The position numbers and the translations under genes are program-made. Of a stretch of DNA of 64,000 nucleotides, positions 45,701-57,700 are shown piece by piece (the stretch's first letter is position 1; each line of letters opens with the position of its first letter). The stretch lies in contig OX388306.1 in NCBI GenBank assembly GCA_947579605.1, forward strand, positions 5,704,001-5,768,000, given 5' to 3'. Under the pieces are notes generated by a model. The model ran no database searches. It saw only the letters and a program-made list of their open reading frames with translations, and had not been told where the DNA came from. The stretch is from Athripsodes cinereus (taxonomy: Eukaryota > Arthropoda > Insecta > Trichoptera > Leptoceridae).

Positions 45701-48700
45701 TTGAAATGTCCACAAATAAAAAAAAATGACAAATTTTTGTTAAAGCAAAACAAAGTCATTGTAATGCGATATTGTGAAATTTTTCACAAAAGTGTGAGAT
45801 ATAATAATAATTTTTAAAAGTAATTTCATATTAACTAACATGTGAGAAGCAAATAAGTATAGTTTGGTTGAAAAAACTTTGAACGGCCATATTGAAAAAT
45901 GGCGTCCATTGAGATAGTGTACTTTTGCTCCGGGCTATAGATATGTTGTTGGTTTATCAGAATAAACAGTACACATTAGCTGCCGAAAATACAATATTAT
46001 TATTATGACGATTGTTTAAGTTCATAGTTCACGAGCTGTTTCTGTCAAGGAAAACACAATAGATAAATAATAATTTGTGACAACACGATAAGACGACAAG
46101 ACAGACGCACAAAGAAAGAGAGAATGATACAGCGACTTTAATGAAGGAATATAAATAAAATTGTGTAGCTTTTCACACTATGTATCAAAATATGTTTTTT
46201 TTTAAAGATATATCTGGGTTTTGTTATAAACCCAAATACAACCTTAGGGTGCTAACACAAAGAAAGCGGGTTACCTGCTTTCAGATGCCTGCGTCTACCG
46301 GCGCCGAGAATGTTTACATGCATTTCAATGGACACGAACATAGTAATAGTAGGAACGCCCATTGTGATTTACTTTGCCGGCAAGCACTTATCGGCGTTGG
46401 CAACCTACTTTCTTTGTGTTTGCACACTTATACATCTTTCACAGTAAGCTACTAAATACTTGTGTTGTGAAAGTTTCCCGGCACCTGGGATCGAACCACA
46501 GACCCTTAAGCTTAAATTCCTTATGTCAGTGGTTCGCAAAGTTGACTTGGCCCCGACCCATCTAGGAAAAATTTCCAATCTTGGGACCCGCCTTTTAGCT
46601 TTTTTTCTCCAAACATTGCTCCAACAACATTTTTTTATTCATGTCTTATACAGTGGCGAATCATCCATTAGGGCCCACTCAATATTCGCTCACGACCCAC
46701 TGGTGGGTCCCGACCCATAGTTTAGGAAATACTGCCTTATGTAATTATCATAAGGAATTTAAGCTTAGAATATGTGCTACACTATACCACCAAGGCATAA
46801 CACGCAAGTGAGGTAGGGAGCGCACTAACTGGATGCAATAAACTTGCAGAATGTCCTTTCAGTCTCAATAAAAAAATAATACATTCAGGATAGGCTCATA
46901 GGCCTCATCACTGAATTGTAAATGTTAATTGTCTTATATGTGAGGTTTTATGAACACCAGCTTTTTACAGTACACTCGAAATATTACAGAAAAGAGTGGG
47001 AGACATACTCTTTATGATATGTAAATAATTTTACTTGACGTTCGGTCTATGTAATGTCATTTTGAGTGCACACACTCAAAAACACAGTGAGAGAGTTGCA
47101 ATTCCAGATTTAATGTCGCTCAATGAAGATAGATTGAAACCTACAATTTAGGTCTTCGTGTTGACAGCTACATCAAACAGATGTCAGGTGTCGTAATTTG
47201 TGTCACATGTCAACACTTGCATCAAGTGTCATAATTTGTGTCAAATGTTATCACTTGTGTCAAGTGACATCATTTGTGCCAAAAGTCAATAGGTACTCCT
47301 GACAAAAATCATTGCTTTTATTAAATGTCATCACTCGTGTCAAAAATCATTACTTGTGTCAAAGCGTTGTAATATATATGTCAAATGTTATCACTTGAGT
47401 CAAATGTCATTACTTGTGTCAAGTACCTACCGTCTTTTACGTCAAATCTTCGTCACTTGTGTCAATCATATTGTCCGGGTAATGGGAAAGAAGTGGAGAG
47501 TTGTTTGAGACAGAAAATAATTTATTTAAAAGTTTTGAAGAAGCCTATATCCAGCAGCGCAGAAATTAGGGCTAGCTGTAAGTAAATAATTAAGAAGTAT
47601 TGAGAGCATTATCTCCTCACCTTCAACAGGCAGCAGTGTATAGAGATACCAGCAATCATTCTCCTCTGGGCCCAGGACGTAGGCTGAGCCATCGTCGAAG
47701 AATGTATCCAGTAGCTCCACCTGGAAATAAAAAGAAAACATAAATAGAACAATGACCCAAACATTCAAAAGTGTTGAGAGGCTGATGGAATCTTGTACAT
47801 TCAAGCATGAGGTCAGTGACTCGAGTATTGCTGCCGATTTTAATTGAAAAGAGTAATTTTATGTACCTACCATATATAATTTATTTCTTTTCATTCTTTA
47901 TTTTACATTAAAGAGAGAAATAGGTAGTATCAAAGATTTGCACGAAGGCGATTTTGGCCGGCCGGCCCTTCAGGCTTCCCCAATGGCTCACCCGTGAGGA
48001 CAATTATGGTTTGAATGTGCGGATAAATAAGAATCTATGACTCCTGAGATATCCGGGTGTGAGGTGGGTCCCTCTTCAATGTACATTGGTTACAACATCT
48101 ATCAATACAAAGTATCATATAATTATCAGTTATACAATTAAATGCACAGAGTGCAAAGTTTATCGCTAGATTGCGATATCTTCCGACTAACTCGGACTAT
48201 AAGACGAATCTGGCGGGAATTTTAATCAGACACTGGACATTTTTATATTAAGTTCGAGACGCACATGAATTTTGAAAGTATTTTTTTGATGAAAAAAGTG
48301 ATTCTTATAGTTCGTAAAATACGGTACCTATCAAGCGGACCCCTGAAATTCTTAATGAAGACCAGAAGTGTAGGAAAACCTACAAAAGAGATGGGGTGTG
48401 GTGATCCAAAATTCCGGAAAAATTTTGAAGTGAATGGGCTGAGACTTCTACTAAATATTAATGATTTCATTTTAATAGGGTCTACTTGGTATATTGCAGA
48501 AATACACGATGCAATTACGTAAACAATATATCGATGGTGTAGCGCACAGATGTGGTAAGTGCAGTTTTTACCTAAAATGAGTTATTATACGCATGCGAAT
48601 CTATATCATCTGAAGTATGTTCCTTAGGAATATTATTGCGTAACTCTGTGTCATTCACGAGATATTTAACAAAAACTATGTGTGGTTAGTACTAGATTGT

Positions 48701-51700
48701 ATGACATCTCAAACTTTCAACATTGATTATCTCAAAACTATGAAAACTGTACTTACCACTTCTGTGCGCTATGCCATCGATATGTAAGCACGTAAATAAT
48801 TTCCCTGGCAGGGCTTGGCGTAGCGCCTCCTTGCATCCTGGGCGAGGTGGGCGGGCGGGGTGTTGCCATGGTGGCACTGCCTATCATAATAACAGCATTA
48901 CACCAATAGGTACCTACCTAGTACCTAGTACATTATTTATGATATACAGAACACAGCTGATCAGTCACTAGATGACTGCATGCATTCGCACATCACAACA
49001 TATTCTATGTATAATGATAATATTATAACAACAGGTGGAGATGGAAGAGTTTTCCGATAACTATTCGGTGCATTTTGACTATTCGACCGCACATTAGTCA
49101 AATATCCGATATCCGGTATTATTTATTTATTCTTTACTGCATATTAAAAAATATACCGACTGTCCACAGTTCCACAATTCAACAACAAGTGGAAATTTTG
49201 GAAAATTTTGATTTAATTGGTAATAGATGTACCTACTCAACTTACTCTATCAATTCCACAAACAGATAACTTGGATTAGTTGGAAGACATCGCATTTTAG
49301 CGATAAACTCGCCCTCTGTACATTGAATTGTATAACTGTTATTTTTATGACACTATTTTATTATGTAATATTGTAACCAATGTACAGTGAAGAATAAAAT
49401 AAATAAATAAATAACTTTAAAAATATTTATAAATTAAATTTAGTTCATGAACAAAAATAATGCACCTATTTTCTATACCTCAAATAAATATGTATTTCGA
49501 ATTGTTCAACTATTGAACGGAACAAAGACAACATAATGCCTCTAACAGTGCGATTATTATTTAGTAGGTACCTACCTATATTTCGCTTTCTGTTATATAA
49601 ATAAATATACCAAAATTACAAAAAATTGCGATTTTTCGAATGTATGACATTTCGACTTGAGTCGATATGTATTTTAATTTATGTTTATACACCACGCAAT
49701 CACAGGATATAATGATAAATCACACGTTATATATAATGAGTTACAATCCACTGGATTGGTCTGCAACGAGTTTGGTTTTTCTTCTCCATTCGTCTCTATT
49801 CTCAGCCAGTCTTTTTAGCCCTACGTATGAGCCACAGTTCATGTCTCTCTTCAGTTGGTCCATATATGCTTCTCTTGGTCGGCCTCTGCCATTTGTCCCC
49901 TCGGTCTTACCCTCTGCGATGGCGATGAGTAGTCCTGGATGCCTGATGTTGTGGCCAATCCAGTTAGCTTGTTGTTGGCTGATTCTCTTAAGGAGTTGCC
50001 TTTTTTCGCCTACCCTGGTTAATACTTCTTCATTTTCGACGTGCTCCGACCAATGGATTTTGAGCATGCGTCTGTAGCACCACATCTCAAAGGCCGCCAA
50101 CCGTCCGCTTTCACTCTTGCTGATGGTCCATGTCTCACAACCATAAAGCAGAATGCTCCATACAAAGGCTTTAGTAAGGTTCTTCCTTACGCTTAAGTCA
50201 ATATTTGGGGATTCCAATATCTTTGATTTTTTTGTTAAAGGCAATCCTTGCCTGGTTTATTCTGCTTACAATTTCCGATTTAGAGCGCGTTATACACAAT
50301 ATATCATAATAAATAAATATTACCTAGTAATCCCAGTTGAGATTGTGAGTGTGTCTATCGTAATTTATTTATTTATTTTATTATAAATAAATAAGATAAG
50401 AAAAACTAAAATCATCTAAACTTTGAGAATATCTAGTAATTGAATGTCGAATTTCTATTTACTTATAATACGGGCAAAACAATTGAATACAGTCAATATG
50501 CAGAGGACGAGTTTGTAGCAGATTTCTTACAATTGAACCAAGTAATAAAATTTGAGTAAGTTGTAAGAGATCGCGCCTTTGCGATAAACTCGCCCTCTGT
50601 ATATTGGTTGTATCTAACTTGAATGTTTACCTTTTATGTAATTGTTTGTAATCAATGTACAGTAAAGTATGAATAAATGAATTAACAAAAATAATAAAGT
50701 AACTAGGTATATGTTAGCCTGATGATGAGAGCGAAAGCTCTTGAAAGCCGACTCATCATCATCATCATCGCCCTCAAAGCTCCTCTCGGGAGCACAGGGC
50801 AGAAACCAGCCTGCTCCATTCAGAGCGTCTCTGTGCCAAACGCGTTATCTCTTCCCACGACATTCCCTGCGTTCGGATGTCGTTGTCATAGGAACGGTGA
50901 ATTGTGAAAGAGGGACGTCCGGGCCGACGGAACCCTTGCGGACAGAATAGCCGACTAGCGATTAATAAAGTCAATGTAGTATTAAATGCAAAAGTGTTTA
51001 ATATTTTATTTATTTCATGTTTGTATTTAGTTAGTTAGTAGGTACCCATAATACAAGACTTATATCTAAGTTTGGGACTAGCTCGGTCTGTGTGAATTGT
51101 CTATACATGTTATTTATTTAGAACGCAATACGATAATGTAATGATTTTCACTGGTTTGTTTTTGGTTGTAAGTTGTAAGTAAGGTTGATTCATGTTGTAA
51201 AATATCCGGTATCCGATCAGTCTACTACCTACCCATTTCATCTCTAATAATACACTCATAATAATATTAGGTTATGTTAGTGGTAGGTGCGCTAGTGTCG
51301 CATCCCGGATATTTCACGGGGTTGCAGCAGCTCATTACTTCTGTTTGCACAACACAGTTTCCGCTCGATTCCTAGTATTGCATTCGCACCCGCTGAACTC
51401 TGCACGTGGGGGGGAAAACGGGAAACAGGAAATCGTAAAAATGTCAATAAAATTATTAAAATGGTTGGAAATATTTTCTCGTTTTAAAACCTAGCTAAGT
51501 TGAATTGTATGGCTTCAGCAGTTGGGCCGCAGAAACACTGAGACCCTGATTACATATCTGCCTGTGTGACTGAGTGTGTATGTATGTGCATGAATATATG
51601 TGGCGTTATCTGTATATGTGTGTGTGTATGTATACATGTATGTATGGGTGTGTATGTATGTATGCATGTATGTGGGTGTGGGTGTATGTGGATGAGTGTG

Positions 51701-54700
51701 TTTGTGTGTGTGGATGTACGTGTGCGTGCGTGAGCGTGTGTGTTGTGTTATGATTAAATAAAGTAGGGAAAATAACCTTAGTAACTGAAGTAAAGAAAAT
51801 TGAGCGCTGAGACAATGTAAGGTGAAAACTGTCTCTGTCTACCTTGGTACGGGCTCATGCCCAGTTAGGTAGATATTTTGTGACTTATCTTTTAAAAACT
51901 GTTTTGTAAATGAAATAAATAAATAAATTGTATTTTTAGGTCGAAGTTCAAAAATATTATTTGTGATTTGGCGGTAACGTTGTGGTAGTTTCTAAACATA
52001 ATTACGAATGTTTGGAGTCAAAAAACTTTACTAAAACTCCACTAAAAAAATATTATACGCGCGACCAAGATTTGACTTGAGAATGATTGAATTGTCAAAT
52101 ATTGTACTTGAGAATGACAGGTTACCTGTTGAAATCTTGGTCGCGCGTATAATATTTTTTTAGTGGTATTAGTAAAGTTTTTTGACTCCAAACATTCGTA
52201 ACGAAGTTCAAAACCCTAAAAAAGGGGATGTGAGGAACGTAGGGCGCTGTGTAAGAGAAATCGGCATGTGTGTATGAAAAATTGTATGATTGTAGAAGAA
52301 GCGAAAGAAATGTGTAAGGATATGGCGTTCCATCCTCTTGCATGTTACATCATGCAGTTGGTCTGCTGGCTACCCTACTTGTGGGATTTTTATTTATTTA
52401 TTTATTTCCAGAAATATAACAACAACCAAAAACTTATTACCATACAAAAATCTGCTCACTAAACATTACTTATATCTTAAAACACATTTTCTTATAACAA
52501 TTACTGGATGAATGTAGAGGAAGCGAAAGAAGTATGTAAGGACAGATCTATATGGCGTTCCGTTCTCTCTGCCTACCTCATCTGGGACATGGCGTGAGGG
52601 TATAGATAGATAGATAGAATTATAGAAAATGGAATTCACTGCCTCACTAGACTTGAGTTGTTCTGAGGCAGTATAACTATGTATATACATATGTTGTTCT
52701 AAATTATTCTAGTCAGTTTTTGTAAAGCACCGTGTGTAGTAAACGAAACAAAATAATAATAATAAAAAACGAAAATTAGTTTTTAAACAGATTAAAAAAT
52801 TCCGTGATATATTTTGGGTTGGTTGGAAGAGATCGCGCTTTGCGATAAACTCGCCCTCTGTATATTGATTGTATTTAATTTGAATGTATACCTTTTATGT
52901 AATTGTTTGTAATCAATGTACAGTAAAGAGTGAATAAATAAAATAAATAAATATATTATAGTAGGTAGTAGTAGATAGTAAAAATCGACGGAAATTGAAA
53001 CAAATGCACATTTTACAAATCTACATATTATTGCGTTCGTTTCTCCACAAAGCTCGTTTATAAAATCCGACAATTATTATTGCAAAGGTTCTACTCGCTC
53101 TCGCCTTGCTAGCATAACACAGATCTATAAATAAACTTCGAGACACAAATTCTCATTAATGCCACGGTAACTGACAATAGCAATAATATAAAACACCCGA
53201 TAATTGCTATTTATCGAGAAAACAACCCAACACAGAATACACAGTTACCTACGTTAACACCGTATATATTGACCGAGTGCATCATAGGTTGCACGTCCTC
53301 CACCCACCCATGGTACCACCACAAGGGTTCGCAATAACATCCCATACTATGATAACATATTATATCTATCACCCACCCGCCCGTAACATCCGCTTTATCG
53401 ATCCCACCTGACACCACCCGTGTTCCACAACCACCACATCTCCCACCATCTATCTGACAGCCGACATCGCCCACCACACCAGAACCTACTGAGCTACAAC
53501 AGGTGATGACTACAGTAATATGTACATAGGGAGTAATGTTGCATGTGATGTTGCATAACAAAATGATAATATTGGCAATGAATTAAGAATCAAAGACAAT
53601 CATCAAAACATCTTAAATGTATCTGTAAAATTTTCATTGAAATCAACTTACAACTAGTTGTAAGTTAATTTTAATTAGGTATATGATTTTCTTGTGAAAC
53701 CAACAAAAGTAAACAATAAAACAGATAGTGAAAAGGACGAAGTCAATTCATAAAATTACACGATGCATTTCATGAGAACACTTTGAAACTTTGACAATAA
53801 TTACCTACTCTAAATCTCGCACCATACAAAATAGCACCATAGCAGGGTGCCTACATTGTAATAAATAAGATAACATAGATTTACAGAGTGCAGACCACCC
53901 CTTTTCAGGGCAGTGGGGTAGCTGGGAGAATAATAATTCGTCTCCACTCTCTGCAAGGTACCTATGTAATATTTGCAACGCAATACATTTTGATAAAATC
54001 TATTACGTGCTTGTTGATATTGCAACGGGAAAGCATCGAGATCAAAATGTATGTAAAATTTTCTGCAGGTTTAAATGATTGACTCTCATTATTTTCAAAC
54101 TGCAAAAGCATATCGAATTAGTATTCTTAGTTTGATAAAATGATTTTTCAGTAGTTTAAATTCTGCCGAGTGTAGGTACATATATGTAAATCCGCATCAA
54201 TCAGATTCATAAATTAATATTCTCACTTCTAGGAAGTGAGAAAGAAGAGGAAGTATGTAAATAAGTGAACGGAAATAATAAAAAAAAATCGCGAGGAATA
54301 AATTGGAAGAAATAATAGCTCCCAGGACGCTCTAAGGAACTGTGAATGAAATTCAAATCGATCGACCTGATTCCATAACTAATTTATCTATCTATGGACT
54401 GTGGATGTACTTGTACATAGATAATAGTTTGTCTCAAGAAAGAAGCGCCATTTTCCTATTTTAATATTGTTCTTAAACAAATGAAAAACAACAACATATA
54501 AGGAATACTGTAATTATATAACTTTTTAAGCTCACGGCCGGCGTTATAATGCAACTTTCAACAACTATGAAACTTTCTGGCCATAGGTACAGCCCGGAAC
54601 AACTTGGTAAAAGAACGAATCATTAAATGTTAATTATTTTTAAACGAGACGTAGTTGGTAGTCTAGTGCTAATCTCAGATTTTCTATCGAGAATTCTCAG

Positions 54701-57700
54701 GTTCGAATTTTTTCGATACCAGTTTAATTTAACTTCACGACACAAGCAAGATCCAGCTTAATATATTTAAAGAAATTATAAAAAATAACATTATAATGTT
54801 GATGAAAATGAGCAAAGGTTTTCAAACAGAGAAAAAAAAAACTGGAACACAAACTATTAAAATAAGCGAGAAAGAAAAAACACAACAATACATAAATATA
54901 ATTGACTATTTTTATACAAGAGGACAACAAAAAAAAATGTTAAAATATCGTCTATTGTGAGAAAGTAAAGCGTAAGGAGTAAGCTAATAAAGAATAATAA
55001 TTGAATGCTAGCTATGCTAGAAAAAAAGCAAACAAAAGAAAAAGAATCATTAACGTTTTGCGCACCAAAGATATGATATTTTATCAGTTAATTAATAGCC
55101 ATAAGAAAAAGAATTTTCTGAGAATCAATAACTGAAATTATACGCAGAGCGAGAGGCGGCGTCCTCGGACACGGAATAAAGAAAAATATTCGAAACCTTA
55201 CACATAAACAAAACGGCGTATTGGCAAAAAGCCAACGTGATAGTAATGAAAAAATATTTTAGTTATCCTAAAAATGAAAGGCATTTTCGACTATAAATTA
55301 TTTTACATAGAGACAAAATATATAATATATTATTATGCCTTCTCTTTTCACATTATAAGATTCGCGTTGATAAAACTCGTATATTTATAAAAATTTGCCA
55401 ATATTTTTGTGGAGACCACGGAAAGATAAGTGATACACGAGTCTACGAAGTCCTAAAAATGATGGGTGATCATGTCATGTTTCCCTTCTTTTGAATATGT
55501 ACGAATAACTTAAGAGTTCGTCGGTAGCCTGGAGGTAGAGTCTCGGCCTTGTGAACAAGGGGTCCGGGGTTCGATCCCAGGCGCCGGCAAACTCCCCTTT
55601 CACGACACAAGCTTTTAGCTTACTGTGAAAGGTGTATAAGGTTGTATTTGGGTTTATAACAAAACCCAGATATATCTTAAAAAAAAAAAAAAATTAACTT
55701 ATATTAAATAACTGCAACTATACCATCACGCATATCCCACAAGTGGGGTAGCCAGCAGAGCAGCTGCATGTAATAAACATATGCAAGCAATCGTGTACGT
55801 GCCAACGAAAAAAAGACACTCAAGATGGGTGGAAATAATTTCATCGCTGAATTTAAGATGTAAAATGTATTTATTTTTCGAATACCTGCCTTTTACGGGA
55901 CACTATAAAACTGAGAGAAAAGAGTGTAAGACCAATTATTTGCCGGGTGTTCCACGGTAAAGTCTCAATTATCTTAATAATATTTTATTTGTTGTATTAT
56001 ACATAGACTACATATAAAAAGATACGAACGAAGTAATAACACGAGAAGTAGAAAAGATCAATACTGAGCAAAAGTTTACGACATTCCAACGAATTCATTG
56101 CGTGAAGAAATGTGTGTATTAATTCTATTTATGTGTTTATATTTATTTGAGTTTATCGCCGATCTAAGATTAACAACAAAATAAAAACTCAAACAAGTCA
56201 AAAGTTCAACTCGCCAAGACCCACACCATTACGGTTCTCGAAGTTTACTACAAAGGTCCAATATTTCAATGCGGCTTAAGGTGACGCTTATCCTGAGTTA
56301 ACCATAATTTAGCGAAATTTGCTTTTACATCCAATCTGTACCGTCACGGCATATTCCACACATAGGGTAAGCCAGTAGACTAGCTGCATGTAATAAACAT
56401 CCATCACACTTCAATATTCAACAACTATTTTACACCTTAACGCAGGGGATAGATAGAGTGATTCTCAGTGATACATATTGAGCCCATATATCCTAACATC
56501 AATCAATCTAATTTTGAATGACAAAATACTTAGCAATAAAGACAGGTCACTGAGGGTCACCCGTTTGTATCTTACATTTTGGTGTAAAATAGTTGTGAAA
56601 TATTGTAAATTAATGGATGTAAAGGCAAATTTAACCTATTTATTGAGTTGATTTTAATTTGTAAAACTCCATATTTATATATGGAAGAAAACACAATTGG
56701 TTTTAGTTTTACTTAATATTAAATTGAAAAGTATGTCCAATTCTGAATTAAAATAGTTTAGTTGCACTAACTAAGTGTAAGGAGATAGTTGAGTCATAAT
56801 ATTTAGTTCAAATTCGTATTCACAGTTTTCCGTACTAAAACTAATTTAGTTAGCTAGTCCATTTTGACACCTTAGTACAACTATAAATTTCGAGAATCTA
56901 TGGATTTCGTATTCAGAACGAAATTTTAGTTGACATCTGACAACTACAATTAGTTGTATTTGGCAGAATTTTATTCGCGACTTTTAATGTGCGAATATTA
57001 TTAGTTGCTGTCATTTTGCCGCAGAATATGGCTATATTTTGGAAGTTTAAAGTTGTTTTTTCAATTAAAAGTAAAAAATGGATATTTTTAGAGTCCTCGC
57101 AACTCTTGGCATCTATAAATTGTAAAATTATACCACCACCGACGCAAATGCGAACGTCAAAATATACCGACAAATCTGACATTTCACAATTTTCACGCGC
57201 GACAACTATTAAATTGTTGCCAGAAGTGTAAATCGGAACGTGAAAAACATTTTTTATTGCGGCATCACCGACTAATATTTGTTTGTCCCATAGATTTTAC
57301 CGTTTGCCCTTGGTGGTTATCGAGTTTATAGTTGTTTATAGTTCGTAACTAATACTGAATACGAATTTGTACTATAATGACTAATATTAGTCAACTATTA
57401 TTAGTTAGTTTAGTTAGTTCATCAAGATTCAGAATTGGCCCTAGTGACTTGGTTTCGACTTATAATGTCATTGCCAAACTGACTGTTTTCTTCCATATAC
57501 AAATTTAACCTAATTAAAGGCTAGCTAAAGATAAGCGTCCCCCTAATGGCACATTAAAATATTGGACCTAAACGTAATAAACTTGGAAGAAAAGTCCCGA
57601 GTGAAAAGTAATTTAGTGAGAATCAATAGCAAAAGAAAGTGCGAACGCAAATAACATATCATTAAAAAAAGATCAACCATTAACAACAATGTTGAGGTTA

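Noticed and set aside
48265..48522. 85-codon plus-strand ORF
   Set aside because: Antisense ORF of similar size exists at the same place, no motif, located in a SamDC intron. Treated as chance.
51606..51815. His/Thr-rich 69-codon ORF
   Set aside because: Product of a TG microsatellite read on the minus strand.
53211..53561. 116-codon Cys/Gly/Val-rich ORF on the minus strand
   Set aside because: Composition follows a CCACC-rich stretch on the other strand. No domain, and no splice partners that fit.
55515..55590. Functional tRNA gene
   Set aside because: A and B boxes are present, but the cloverleaf does not close well, and a SINE body and poly-A follow. A second copy has the same body.
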